NCBI GenBank assembly: GCA_946186505.1 | Contig: CAMHNI010000005.1 | Location: 62,001-126,000 of the forward strand | DNA: 64,000 nucleotides | Source: an uncultured Prevotellaceae bacterium | GTDB lineage: Bacteria; Bacteroidota; Bacteroidia; Bacteroidales; Bacteroidaceae | Reading direction: 5' to 3' | Part shown: positions 1 to 8,301 of the stretch, piece after piece | How positions within the stretch are numbered: the first letter of the stretch is position 1 | Layout of the letters: every line of letters begins with the position of its first letter | Notes under the pieces: model-generated | Seen by the model: only the letters and a program-made list of their open reading frames with translations | Database searches by the model: none | Told to the model about the DNA's origin: nothing | Position numbers and translations under genes: made by a program

Positions 1-1
1 C

Positions 2-76
2 GGAATCCATCCCGATGCAAAAGGTGCCCGCCGCATGGCCGAGATCATTGCCACGGAGATTGCCCCCAAGAAATAA
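2..76 (+). CDS. C-terminal end of an SGNH/GDSL-type hydrolase (partial)
   Basis: Only the last 24 codons are inside the window; the reading frame enters at base 2 and ends in TAA. The visible tail contains GIHPDAKGARRMAEII, which matches the block V region (D-x-x-H-P followed by an amphipathic helix) of SGNH/GDSL hydrolases such as lysophospholipase L1-like esterases or sialate O-acetylesterases. The catalytic His would be the one in IHP. The nucleophile Ser lies outside the window, so substrate and localisation cannot be stated. Confidence 0.6.
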   Translation, partial: GIHPDAKGARRMAEIIATEIAPKK

Positions 77-202
77 CCTGCACTCAGCTGATAGAGAAAT
101 ACGAAGGTCAGAGTTGTGAAGGATTGGGATGAGATTACAGCTGAGCTGAAGTAACACTGGAACAAGGAAGATGCGAGCACATTTTTGTGGTGTCAATAGT
201 CA

Positions 203-574
203 TCATAATATATACTTTTGACGAATAGCCTTTGGTAGTTTCGATGCTATAAGTTGATAGGACTCTTTAATCCAATCCTTTACTAACGAGTCTTCCAACT
301 GCTCGTAATATACGTCGCTCCAATGCTTTCTGTTCCAATGATAGGCTGGTGTTACTGCTGAAAACTGCGCCCGAAGTTCCTCATTCCTTTCTGGGGATAA
401 CTTCAGAGCAAGTCTTGGTTCAGAATTCTTTATGTCATATTTATCACCGCCTAACCAAAGGCAGACGAATATCTTGCCCTCGAGTCGGAAGGTGATAATG
501 TCATCGCCAAAGGGCTGGTCTTCAGTTACGCCAATGAGTGACAGCGTGTATTCTCTTACTTGTTCGATGTTCAT
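203..574 (-). CDS. MmcQ/YjbR family protein
   Basis: A 123-residue protein with the typical length and layout of the MmcQ/YjbR family: an N-terminal helix (MNIEQVREYTLSL), a strand pair carrying the PFG..ITFRLEGKIFVCL segment, the LALKLSPERNEELR stretch, and the aromatic PAYHWNRKHW motif followed by a C-terminal helix. The family has a CyaY-like DNA-binding fold; its role is generally unknown. It lies 2 bp downstream of the broken GNAT gene on the same strand, so the two were probably cotranscribed from the promoter near 1275. Confidence 0.85.
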   Translation of the reverse strand: MNIEQVREYTLSLIGVTEDQPFGDDIITFRLEGKIFVCLWLGGDKYDIKNSEPRLALKLSPERNEELRAQFSAVTPAYHWNRKHWSDVYYEQLEDSLVKDWIKESYQLIASKLPKAIRQKYIL

Positions 575-576
575 AC

Positions 577-1134
577 TTATAATTTCTTTGTCAATGATAT
601 TACCTTCCTGAACAAGAACATTTCATCATCTTCACTCCAGTTCTCTTCAATATCCTCAGGAACTGCAGGGCCTCGCTGATGCTTGTTCCAGAACTCAACG
701 ATATGGAAACCAAGACGATTCACATAGAAGTGAATGTTCCGCTTCTCGAAATAAGGAGTACATGTCTCCCAAACGCGTATCTCAGGATGCATGACTTCGA
801 CGGCCTTCCATGCTGCCTGACCCAAGCCCTTGCTGTGCACCTCTGGCTTGATAAACAGTATCTCCAGTTCGCCTTTAGCATACTCTTTGTCAATCTGAAG
901 AATCAGACCGCCAACCACATTGCCATCACAGACTATACGATAGGTTTCGGCCTTGTCACCATCGATGCAACGCTCGATAGTCTTCCGTGAAATAACCTCT
1001 TCGCCTTCTTCCACGCGGTCATCACGCATCCCAAATTCCTGCTGTGCTCCATACTTGAACGCCCATTGATTGTCGAGGATGAACTGCTCTCGGTCATCAG
1101 GAGTTAAAGGAACTTATCTTATTTTGCCTGTCAT
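577..1134 (-). pseudogene. GNAT acetyltransferase interrupted by an in-frame stop
   Basis: The intact part from Met at 1029 encodes 150 residues of a GNAT N-acetyltransferase, with the acetyl-CoA region around EILFIKPEVHSKGLGQAAW and the YFEKRNIHFYVNRLGF segment. Upstream, the same frame keeps coding family-like sequence (VPLTPDDREQFILDNQWAFK) back to an ATG at 1134, but TAA at 1114-1116 interrupts it and no other start codon lies between the stop and 1029. Either the gene is dead, or a shortened protein is made from 1029. The ATG at 1134 overlaps the stop of the upstream MBL fragment as ATGA. A single-base sequencing error at the stop codon is an alternative explanation. Confidence 0.7.
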
Positions 1135-1253
1135 ATCGATATTTGTTGTTCCGCACGAAAAAGCTTCTCTGTCTCTAACAGGATTGACAAGCCATGCTCC
1201 GTCTGTAGCTGGTCGTTACATGTGCGGTTGTCAGATAATACTGTCCACTTCAT
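1131..1253 (-). pseudogene. N-terminal fragment of an MBL-fold metallohydrolase
   Basis: A 40-codon frame starting MKWTVLSDNRTCNDQLQTEH and continuing GLSILLETEKLF matches the start of small metallo-beta-lactamase-fold hydrolases of Bacteroidales, which normally run on for about 230 more residues through the HxHxDH motif. Here it ends after 40 residues in a TGA that overlaps the start of the GNAT remnant (ATGA). A promoter box (TACCTTTGC on the minus strand, 1271-1279) precedes it. The most likely history is a deletion that removed the MBL body and damaged the 5' part of the neighbouring GNAT gene. Confidence 0.6.
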
Positions 1254-1270
1254 GTCTTTTATCTTTTGCT

Positions 1271-1279
1271 GCAAAGGTA
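1271..1279 (-). promoter_or_regulatory. Bacteroidetes-type promoter -7 box (TACCTTTGC)
   Basis: Read on the minus strand this is TACCTTTGC, matching the TAnnTTTG -7 consensus of Bacteroidetes sigma factor. It lies 17 bp upstream of the MBL-fold fragment start and would drive the MBL remnant, GNAT remnant and YjbR gene as one transcript. Confidence 0.6.
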
Positions 1280-1474
1280 CGAAAAATCCTCCATATCTGG
1301 TTGATACGGAGGATTCTTTTGTGATAAATTAGGAATAACTAACCAATACTACGTCAAGTACCATCACGTCTATCTTTCCCGCGTGGCCCTTCAGGTCTCT
1401 GGCCGCACCGTAGTCGATTATATTAACCAGATAATAGCAATGATTATTCCTGTGAAATACATGTTCAAGTATAG

Positions 1475-2437
1475 TTAAATCTTTACCGCAGAGATGTCCA
1501 CCAGTCCGTTGACGATGGCATAGATGGTGAGGCCTGCCGGACTATGAATCTGTAGCTTGCGGGCAATATTGCGGCGATGGGTGATGACGGTATTGGTGGA
1601 GATGCAGAGGTGGTCGGCGATTTCCTTGTTCGACATGCCCTGAACGAGCGATACGATGACATCCTTCTCGCGGTCGGAGAGGGCTTCAGGATTCTGACCG
1701 ATGCCGCCTTTGAAAACCATATCCGATATATTCTTGGTGACATCGCTTTGCTTTACCATCTGCTCCAGTCGTCGGATGGCGGGCACAAAGATATGATCCT
1801 CGACCTCGGCGTGCTGTCGTAGCCATACCTCGTTCTCGTAGATGTCATGGAGGGTGGCGGTGAGCTGGTTGTTGTGCAGGCCGTCCTGTGGCAGATACTT
1901 AATAATGAGTAGTTTCAACTCACGTAGTTTCTTGTCGGCTGCGCCATGATGCTTCGAAAAGGTCTCCACGTTGTAATCGTTTGTAGAATGTCCTTCCAAT
2001 AGTGACTCCACATAGGGGAACAATGTCTTCTGCTCGTATTTCATGTGCAGGCGTATCTCGCGGGCATACTCGTCATAGAAGCGGAGGATGAGTCGTGCCA
2101 GATTGTCATTCTCGTTGAGCGACTCCGTCAGCTCCCTGCGGATATAGGGTAACTGGAAGTCGAGGAAATAGGCATGGCTCGCTTCGAGATAGTGGAGCAA
2201 CGTAGGGACGCTGATTTTTTCATCGGCATCGAACTCTCCATACCCATTAGCCGTATAATTGACCACCGCGAGAAATGTATAGGTATCCACATGGTTATCC
2301 TCACATGTCTCCTGTACAGTCTTGTCACCAAAACCTAAACTGATGCCGAAACTACCCAACGACTGTAACAAGTCGTAATTATCGCGGATGAGCGAGATCA
2401 TCTTGTCGTCCGCTTCATACAGTTTCTGATTCTTCAT
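1475..2437 (-). CDS. LuxR-type regulator with hemerythrin-like sensor domain
   Basis: 320 residues. Residues about 85-235 form a four-helix hemerythrin-like region with spaced His/Glu ligand candidates (LHMKYEQKTLFPYVE, FSKHHGAADKK, WLRQHAEVEDHIFVPAI), suggesting a di-iron site that could sense oxygen, NO or iron. Residues about 255-318 are a LuxR/FixJ helix-turn-helix (LSDREKDVIVSLVQGMSNKEIADHL...STNTVITHRRNI). There is no transmembrane segment, so it is cytoplasmic. It is divergent from the porin/imelysin/di-heme cluster, and the shared intergenic region carries repeated TAGGTAT motifs, so control of that cluster is a reasonable inference. What is seen is the domain pairing; the ligand is not provable from sequence. 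Confidence 0.8.
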   Translation of the reverse strand: MKNQKLYEADDKMISLIRDNYDLLQSLGSFGISLGFGDKTVQETCEDNHVDTYTFLAVVNYTANGYGEFDADEKISVPTLLHYLEASHAYFLDFQLPYIRRELTESLNENDNLARLILRFYDEYAREIRLHMKYEQKTLFPYVESLLEGHSTNDYNVETFSKHHGAADKKLRELKLLIIKYLPQDGLHNNQLTATLHDIYENEVWLRQHAEVEDHIFVPAIRRLEQMVKQSDVTKNISDMVFKGGIGQNPEALSDREKDVIVSLVQGMSNKEIADHLCISTNTVITHRRNIARKLQIHSPAGLTIYAIVNGLVDISAVKI

Positions 2438-2596
2438 ACCTACTTTTGATTATCGGGTGCAAAGGTAGGCATTTTTATACAATTGTGCAATCATCATTTG
2501 TAGGTATTTTAACGTAAAATCATCGTTTTTAGGTATTGCGGAAGCTTAAAAAACGTTGTACATTTGCACCCGATTTTTGAAACAACAGGCAGATTG
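2438..2596. promoter_or_regulatory. Divergent promoter region with TAGGTATT repeats
   Basis: A -7 box TACCTTTGC faces left at 2459-2467 (for the regulator) and TACATTTGC faces right at 2559-2567 (for the porin). Between them, TAGGTATT occurs at 2501-2508 and 2530-2537, with related copies near 2464 and, inverted, near 2439. An inverted repeat ATTTTA-ACG-TAAAAT spans 2506-2520. The layout suggests operator sites for the hemerythrin/LuxR protein. Confidence 0.55.
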
Positions 2597-3889
2597 ATGA
2601 AAAAAATAATAGGTATTATAGCATTTGTCAGCATGGTGCTGACAGTCCATGCACAGGTAAATGCAGGCGACAGCGTGATGCAGAACTCACGAGTCAACAG
2701 GTTAAGCGTGGGTGGCTACGGCGAGGTCGCTTACTCACGCAACTTTTTTAGTGACCATGTGAGCCGATACAGTCAGCCAGAGGAGCATAAGAATGACCCC
2801 AGCCACGGACGTTTTGACATTCCCCATGCCGTCATCTATCTGGGTTATAACTTCGGCAAGGGATGGTCATTAGGAACCGAGATTGAGTTCGAACATGGTG
2901 GTGCTGGCCTTGCCTACGAGAAGGAAGACGAGGAAGGCGGCGAATGGGAACAGGAAACCGAGAAGGGCGGTGAGGTCGAGCTGGAGCAGTTCTGGATTCA
3001 GAAGACCTTTTCGCGGGCGGCTAATCTGCGATTCGGCCATATCGTGGTGCCTGTGGGATTGAACAATGCCCACCACGAGCCCCTGAACTTCTTTACTGTC
3101 TATCGTCCCGAGGGCGAAAACACAATTCTTCCCAGTACGTGGCACCAGACGGGAGTGTCGTTTTATGGCCGTTATGGAAAGTTCCACTACGAGGCGCAGT
3201 TGCTGGCTGGACTGAATGCCGACAACTTCACTAACACGAACTGGATTAAGAAAGGAACGGCCAGTCCTTTGGAGTTTGAGGTAGCCAACAAATATGGTGT
3301 AGCCCTCCGCCTGGATAACTATTCGATACCTGGTCTTCGTCTGGGACTGAGTGGCTATTACGGTGAGAGCATAGGTAACAGCTATCCTAAGAATGCCAAC
3401 GGTGTGGATGCGGAGTATAAAGGTCAGGTGCTTATTGGTGCCTTTGACTTTACCTACAACGCCCACAACTGGATTGTCCGCGGACAGGCCGACTATGGCT
3501 ATCTGGGCGATGCCGACCAGCTGAAGTATCTTTACAACCGCACTAATAAGAAGTCGCCCTATCACCACTCCGCCTTCGTCAGCAAGAATGCATACGCCGT
3601 GGGCATCGAGGCTGGTTATGATGTCTTCTCGCAGATAAGCTGTCTGCGAAACGACGATCAGAAGTTCTACGTCTTCGGCCGCTACGAACAGTATAACCCC
3701 TACGCCAGCAAGACCAAGGGCACAGCATACGACTATACCGAGGTGAAGCGTATGGCCTTTGGCGTGAACTACTATCCCGTGCCCGAGATTGCCATCAAGG
3801 CTGAGTATTCTAACCGTCTGCTGAAGAGCCAGTACAACAACGAACCTTCTGTCAGCATCGGGGTAACCTACGAAGGTTTTTTTCTGTAA
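2597..3889 (+). CDS. Outer-membrane porin-like beta-barrel
   Basis: 430 residues from the chosen ATG, which opens a clean signal peptide (MKKIIGIIAFVSMVLTVHAQ). An upstream TTG in frame at 2564 lies inside the -7 box and is rejected. After the signal peptide the protein alternates aromatic beta-strands typical of a 14-18-strand barrel and ends in a strand closing with Phe-Phe-Leu. An acidic loop (EKEDEEGGEWEQETEKGGEVE) at about residues 105-125 could bind cations. It precedes an imelysin lipoprotein and a di-heme oxidoreductase, a grouping known from Bacteroidetes clusters associated with iron. Role inferred: outer-membrane channel for that system. Confidence 0.75.
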   Translation: MKKIIGIIAFVSMVLTVHAQVNAGDSVMQNSRVNRLSVGGYGEVAYSRNFFSDHVSRYSQPEEHKNDPSHGRFDIPHAVIYLGYNFGKGWSLGTEIEFEHGGAGLAYEKEDEEGGEWEQETEKGGEVELEQFWIQKTFSRAANLRFGHIVVPVGLNNAHHEPLNFFTVYRPEGENTILPSTWHQTGVSFYGRYGKFHYEAQLLAGLNADNFTNTNWIKKGTASPLEFEVANKYGVALRLDNYSIPGLRLGLSGYYGESIGNSYPKNANGVDAEYKGQVLIGAFDFTYNAHNWIVRGQADYGYLGDADQLKYLYNRTNKKSPYHHSAFVSKNAYAVGIEAGYDVFSQISCLRNDDQKFYVFGRYEQYNPYASKTKGTAYDYTEVKRMAFGVNYYPVPEIAIKAEYSNRLLKSQYNNEPSVSIGVTYEGFFL

Positions 3890-3912
3890 TTGATAATTAA
3901 TACAAAACGCAA

Positions 3913-5226
3913 ATGAAAAACAAATTTATTCTATCAATGGCGCTTATGATGGGCGCAATGACATTTACATCATGTAGCGATGATGACGACAAGAACAACG
4001 ACGAAACAGCGTTCAGTGTGACTGAGACAAAACCTATTGTCGATGAGGACAACTACACCCCCAACACGACGGCTGCCAACTATTCGGTGAGGTCGTTTGG
4101 CGAGAGTGCTGTTGACGGTTGTGCCGAAATCGTCATCGAACTGGAAGCTGCTAATGCCATTATTGGTAGCGCCAAGCTCTCTGAGGCTCAGGAGGCTTAT
4201 CTGCGCGAGGTGCTGAAGAATCTGGTCAACAATGTCATCGTGCCTACCTATACCAAATTGGCCGATAACACCGAGGCGCTTGAAAAGACGCTGCACGGAC
4301 TGACCACCAGCACCATCACCCAGGCCCAGATCGACGAGGCTTGCCGTGACTTCAAGGCCGCCCGTATGTACTGGGAACAGAGCGAGGCTTTCCTGGGTGG
4401 TGCCGCTTCTGATTTCGATGTCGATCCCACCATCGACTCGTGGCCTTTGAACCGCTCGCTGTTGTTGAGCTATTTTAATAACGGTATGAACGACGAGATG
4501 CTCTCGGATGCGACCATCCTTGGTTTCCACGCCCTCGAGTTCATCCTCTTCCGCGACGGTCAGCCACGCAAGGTTGCCGAACTCAAGGGCAACGACACCT
4601 ACAAGAACTTCGAGGGTGTCTCTGGCTCTCAGGAACTGGCGTATGCCCAGACCATCTGCACCCTGCTTAAGCAGCGCACCTTCCAGTTGCAGTGTGCTTG
4701 GGACGGCGGCAAGGATGCCAGTCGTCTGGCAATAGTAAAGACTGCTGGCCTCGACTATCAGACGGAGAAGGGCCTCTCCTTCGGCGACAACCTCATCAAC
4801 GCCGGCATCAGCGGTTCCAACAGCAGTTTCCCCACACTGAAGGACGCCATTGCGCAGGTTCTCTCTGACGATGAGGGCAGTTGTCTGGCCATTGCCAACG
4901 AGGTGGGTACAGCCAAGATTGCCAATCCGTTCTCTGCTGGCGATGTGTCGTATGTGGAGTCGCCTTACAGCTACAACTCCATCGCCGACTTCCGCGACAA
5001 CATCCGTTCCATCCGCAACATATGGCTCGGCTCCACCGACAAGAAGGCCAACAAGTACAGTTTCCACACCTTCTTTGCCAGCGTTCGCCAGGATGCCATT
5101 AATAATAAGGTTGAGCATGCATATGTCAGCGCCATCGAGAGTATCAGCAACATGCCTTCACCCTTCGTGAAATACTGCTGCACCATCTGGAACATAGCAT
5201 TTGAAGACGATGAAGACTGGGAGTAA
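3913..5226 (+). CDS. Imelysin family lipoprotein
   Basis: 437 residues. The N-terminus is a lipoprotein signal (MKNKFILSMALMMGAMTFTSC) followed by acidic residues, as in surface-exposed Bacteroidetes lipoproteins. The rest is helical and carries GFHALEF near residue 204, matching the GxHxxE motif of the imelysin/M75 (IrpA/EfeO-like) family. Imelysins are periplasmic or surface proteins linked to iron uptake; peptidase activity is not established. The gene lies between the porin (23 bp gap) and the di-heme oxidoreductase. Its stop codon is supplied by an inserted palindromic element (see 5213-5296). Confidence 0.88.
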   Translation: MKNKFILSMALMMGAMTFTSCSDDDDKNNDETAFSVTETKPIVDEDNYTPNTTAANYSVRSFGESAVDGCAEIVIELEAANAIIGSAKLSEAQEAYLREVLKNLVNNVIVPTYTKLADNTEALEKTLHGLTTSTITQAQIDEACRDFKAARMYWEQSEAFLGGAASDFDVDPTIDSWPLNRSLLLSYFNNGMNDEMLSDATILGFHALEFILFRDGQPRKVAELKGNDTYKNFEGVSGSQELAYAQTICTLLKQRTFQLQCAWDGGKDASRLAIVKTAGLDYQTEKGLSFGDNLINAGISGSNSSFPTLKDAIAQVLSDDEGSCLAIANEVGTAKIANPFSAGDVSYVESPYSYNSIADFRDNIRSIRNIWLGSTDKKANKYSFHTFFASVRQDAINNKVEHAYVSAIESISNMPSPFVKYCCTIWNIAFEDDEDWE

Positions 5227-5296
5227 GCGAGAGCAAAATGATGCTTGCATCAATTATGCCGAGCGAAAACAGGCTCGGCGAAGCCAAGACTGGGAG
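5213..5296. repeat. Palindromic element, family A copy 1, in 11-bp direct repeats
   Basis: AAGACTGGGAG (the last codons of the imelysin gene) occurs at 5213-5223 and again at 5286-5296. Between them, 5224-5285 is a 62-bp palindromic element that starts TAAGCGAGAGC and contains the arms GCAAAATGATG / CATCAATTATGC and a second hairpin GCCGAGC / GCTCGGC. The same start and core recur at 9949-10007 (minus strand), 14419-14482 and 18334-18397. The 11-bp duplication looks like a target-site duplication. Confidence 0.75.
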
Positions 5297-5309
5297 TAAA
5301 TATTAATAT

Positions 5310-7067
5310 ATGGTACGTTATCAAAATATTTCAAAAATGGTACTGGCAGGGCTTTTGGTGGCTCCTGCCTTTACCGCTTGTTCGGACAGCGACGATCTGA
5401 CCGAACTGGGTTCGTTGGAGACTGAGGAGCAGGCCTTTGGCAAGGCTACAGGTAACTTTACGGCTGAAGAGTGGTTCCCAGGCGGAGCGCTGGGTACTAC
5501 TGATAAAGCTAGCTATTCGGCACCGACACCTGCCGTTCAAAACATTGCAGGTATGGAGGAGGACTTTAATACCGGCGAAGATTTCTTCGAGCACCTCTAC
5601 ACCTTCGAGCAGGCGCCCCGCCGTGGCCTTGGTCCTGCTTGGGTACGCAACAGCTGTATTGCTTGTCATCCGAGTTACGGACACGGCAAGCGACAGACGG
5701 AGTATCGCGCCAACACCATCGGCAACGGCTATCTGCTGGTCATCTATCACCCTAGCACCAATGCCTACATCTCCGAGGTGACTGGTATGCCGCAGACGCA
5801 GGCGATGGCACCTTTCAAGGCTCCTATCGACGAGAATCAGATTCAGATAGACTGGAAGACCGTCTCTGAGATGGAGAGCGGACTCGCCATGACCTTCCCC
5901 GATGGTGAGAGCTACTCGCTCATCTATCCAGAGGTGCGCATTCCGCAGTCGGCTTTCAACACCAATCCTAAGCCTACTGACTACGATGTTCGCTTAGAGT
6001 CAACCATAGGTATCTACGGTACGGCGCTGCTCGATGCCATCGACGATGAGGAGATTGAGAAGCAGTGGGCATCTGAGGGCAAATATGTGGAGCTGAACCC
6101 CGCCCTGTGGGACAAGGAGGCCAACACCTTCAAGGCCAGTGCCTACTATTCGGCACCTTACAACGACACAGGGACACATCGCGGCGGGCACGGTCCGCTC
6201 AAGCGCTTCACCTACGCCATGACCCGTGGCTCGCTGCAGGACGGAGCTGGTGCCAATGCCATCTGGAACATCACCAACGTCACCCGCAGCGACCGCCACT
6301 GGCTCTACACCACCACGGCGTGGGCCAAGGCCCAGAGCGAGGATCCCGAGGTCATCAGCTACATCAAGCAGCACGGCTCGTCGCCCGCCAGCATCCTCTA
6401 TCCTTACTATGCCGACGGCACCGACGAGGGTATTGCCAATCGTGTCTATGAGGTGCTCAACACCCCGTCTGTCGCCTATAAGGAGACCTTCGAGAAGTAT
6501 CTGCTGAACGGTGCGCCCTATAATGGGGTTGAGGAGATGAGCGACAAGCAGTACTACCAGTTCATGGTGTGGCACCGTGGTTTGGCTGTGCCTGCTGCCC
6601 GTAACTTGAACGATGCCGATGTACAACGCGGCAAGCAGTTGTTCAACGAGATAGGCTGTGCCAACTGTCACCGTCCGTCGTGGACTACTGGTTCTGATGA
6701 TATGTGGGTAGATGCCAGCACCAGGGCATATGCCAAGCAGATTGGCAAGAGCGCCAGCAGTATGCTGCCTAAATACGCTCATCAGACCATCTGGCCTTAT
6801 ACCGACATGGTTCAGCACCGTCTGTTTATGGCTAACGATATCCGTACCGGCTGGTGCCGCACTACGCCGCTGTGGGGTCGCGGTTTGAGTCGCCGCCTCA
6901 CAGGTGCCGACGACCGACTGCACGACTGTCGGGCCCGCACCGTCATCGAGGCCATCATGTGGCATGGCTACTCTAAGCAGTCTGATGGCTATCGTGCCAC
7001 CGAGAAGTTCTACAATCTGCCAAAAGCCGATCGCGATGCCATCGTTAAGTTTATCGAGTCGATATAA
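5310..7067 (+). CDS. Di-heme oxidoreductase-like c-type cytochrome lipoprotein
   Basis: 585 residues with a lipoprotein signal (MVLAGLLVAPAFTAC) and two haem c sites: CIACH at residues 116-120 and CANCH at 450-454. Length and order match the DUF1111 / di-heme oxidoreductase family (PF06537), also called thiol oxidoreductase-like, which commonly neighbours imelysin genes. The protein is expected to be exported and haem-loaded in the periplasm or at the surface. Inferred role: electron transfer or a redox step in metal acquisition, together with the upstream imelysin and porin. The gap to the imelysin gene is widened only by the inserted palindrome. Confidence 0.85.
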   Translation: MVRYQNISKMVLAGLLVAPAFTACSDSDDLTELGSLETEEQAFGKATGNFTAEEWFPGGALGTTDKASYSAPTPAVQNIAGMEEDFNTGEDFFEHLYTFEQAPRRGLGPAWVRNSCIACHPSYGHGKRQTEYRANTIGNGYLLVIYHPSTNAYISEVTGMPQTQAMAPFKAPIDENQIQIDWKTVSEMESGLAMTFPDGESYSLIYPEVRIPQSAFNTNPKPTDYDVRLESTIGIYGTALLDAIDDEEIEKQWASEGKYVELNPALWDKEANTFKASAYYSAPYNDTGTHRGGHGPLKRFTYAMTRGSLQDGAGANAIWNITNVTRSDRHWLYTTTAWAKAQSEDPEVISYIKQHGSSPASILYPYYADGTDEGIANRVYEVLNTPSVAYKETFEKYLLNGAPYNGVEEMSDKQYYQFMVWHRGLAVPAARNLNDADVQRGKQLFNEIGCANCHRPSWTTGSDDMWVDASTRAYAKQIGKSASSMLPKYAHQTIWPYTDMVQHRLFMANDIRTGWCRTTPLWGRGLSRRLTGADDRLHDCRARTVIEAIMWHGYSKQSDGYRATEKFYNLPKADRDAIVKFIESI

Positions 7068-7074
7068 GGAAGTG

Positions 7075-7599
7075 ATGCTGGCCCTGCTTTTATTCGTAGG
7101 GTCAGCATCTTTGACTGCTGCTCCCCTCGTTATTCCACAGCAGCAGGCTGAACAATTCTGCCAGTTGTTTGTTGCTGATGGAGCTTCAGTGTCCACGTTG
7201 TCGTATCATGCCCGCAAAATGATTCAGCCAGACGACAGTCTCAGCCTAGAACAGATATTTGCAGGCTATGTCCTACTGGCCGATGGCTGGCAAACGATGC
7301 GTCTGTTTCCTCATCAGGAGAATGGAGCAGTTTCGTGGTATAGTGCCACCGCCGAACTCCCTGCCTCTATCGGTTCAGAACACCAGAAGTACATCCGTGA
7401 AGTGTTTCCCCGTCTCGTCGCCGAGGTACAGGCTGGCGATTGGGAAACGGTGGATGCTTACATCGACCGCATGATACAATACCAGTGCCAGTTTGGCGGC
7501 CAAAAACTCCCTTCTCGTCCGTCATCCGCTGCCATCATCTGGATACTCTTCCTGTTTTTTGCAAGTTTGGGTGTTGCTGCTGGCATCCTGCGGCTTTAA
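7075..7599 (+). CDS. Truncated CcsBA-like cytochrome c assembly fragment
   Basis: 174 residues from ATG 7075 (AAGGA sits just upstream; the gene starts 8 bp after the di-heme gene). It has a signal-like N-terminus (MLALLLFVGSASLTAA), a soluble stretch with LFPHQENGAVSWYSATAELP and QKYIREVFPRLVAE, and one terminal membrane helix (AAIIWILFLFFASLGVAAGI) followed by stop. The soluble part resembles the periplasmic loop that precedes the membrane bundle of Bacteroidetes CcsBA haem-export proteins, which continue with many more helices and a WWD domain. Its place after a cytochrome gene fits haem delivery. Either truncated or an accessory subunit; the family call is tentative. Confidence 0.45.
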   Translation: MLALLLFVGSASLTAAPLVIPQQQAEQFCQLFVADGASVSTLSYHARKMIQPDDSLSLEQIFAGYVLLADGWQTMRLFPHQENGAVSWYSATAELPASIGSEHQKYIREVFPRLVAEVQAGDWETVDAYIDRMIQYQCQFGGQKLPSRPSSAAIIWILFLFFASLGVAAGILRL

Positions 7600-7688
7600 C
7601 GAAGCGAAGTTAATGGTGAAATCACATGTTTTAGACCTCTATTTGCATTTTTTACAGCAGTAACTTCTTCACTCTCCAAAATTTTTAT

Positions 7689-7697
7689 TATTTTTGC
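7689..7697 (+). promoter_or_regulatory. Promoter -7 box (TATTTTTGC)
   Basis: TATTTTTGC matches TAnnTTTGC and lies 31 bp upstream of the DUF3791 remnant start at 7729. Bases 7600-7728 hold no other gene. Confidence 0.5.
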
Positions 7698-7728
7698 ACT
7701 CAGATTCTAAAAGATTTCGATAAACCCT

Positions 7729-7905
7729 ATGGCACAAGAGACTATAAATAAAGCTGAATACATCGTCATTTTTATCAGCGAGTTTGCTCGCCGTTTCAGT
7801 TTGTCAGCGGTGCAGGCTTATCGTTACCTAAACCGATACAAGGCCATTGATTTCTTAGATGAGCATTATAACATCGCTTCACGAAGCATTGGATACGGTC
7901 TATAA
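7729..7905 (+). pseudogene. DUF3791-like protein, C-terminally damaged
   Basis: 58 codons beginning MAQETINKAEYIVIFISEFA and running through QAYRYLNRYKAIDFLDEHYNI, which matches the small DUF3791 family up to the point where a conserved HT...D ending would follow. Instead the frame ends with ASRSIGYGL and a stop. A second frame (7859-8014) overlaps it by 47 bp. The family is commonly found next to DUF3990 genes in Bacteroidetes; a DUF3990 remnant indeed lies at 8302-8475 in the opposite orientation. Its normal function is not established. Confidence 0.55.
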
Positions 7906-8014
7906 CTCTGAGACATACGCCAAATTGACAGACCCTGCAACAGGGCTCTATTTCCAGAGCCCAGTTTACATCTACTGCTATCTTGACAGGGAACTTGCCA
8001 CAGGCAAGATGTAG
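7859..8014 (+). pseudogene. Small overlapping ORF, probable partner-gene fragment
   Basis: 51 codons starting at an ATG inside the DUF3791 remnant, +1 frame. After MSIITS the sequence LHEALDTVYNSETYAKLTDP and GLYFQSPVYIYCYLDRELATGK looks like a genuine small protein of the DUF3791/DUF3990 neighbourhood, not random translation. I read the junction as a deletion that joined the middle of the DUF3791 gene to the next gene out of frame. It could alternatively be expressed from its own ATG. Confidence 0.4.
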
Positions 8015-8301
8015 GATTATTCCTGTAGCCTCGTAAGTTCCTACTCCAGAACTTCGCCCGTCACCCATTTGTTTGTGTAGTCAATCAGTTCCATAATTGT
8101 TAATGCTTTGAATTCGAACCACAAGAAAAGGCATAGCGCTTATGTAAATTCACTCTGTCATGATGCAGAGAACCAATGGCATAAGATTTGGGAATGATTA
8201 ATCGCAAGGAGCAGGAACCCGCGCCGACATTCTCGGCCTCCGTTCCCGCTCTTTGTTTCTCCACATTACTATATATTATAGAACGTCTGTCGTGGCGGTC
8301 T

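Noticed and set aside
1323..1478. Plus-strand frame with YYVKYHHVYLSRVALQVSGR and INQIIAMIIPVKYMFKYS
   Set aside because: Looks protein-like but has no start codon, no recognisable family and overlaps the regulator's 3' end; may be a relic, not reportable as a gene.
2564..2596. TTG start extending the porin by 11 residues
   Set aside because: The TTG lies inside the TACATTTGC promoter box; ATG 2597 opens a perfect signal peptide.
8041..8094. Minus-strand 17-codon frame MELIDYTNKWVTGEVLE
   Set aside because: Resembles the first residues of small membrane proteins but stops before any membrane segment; too short to support.
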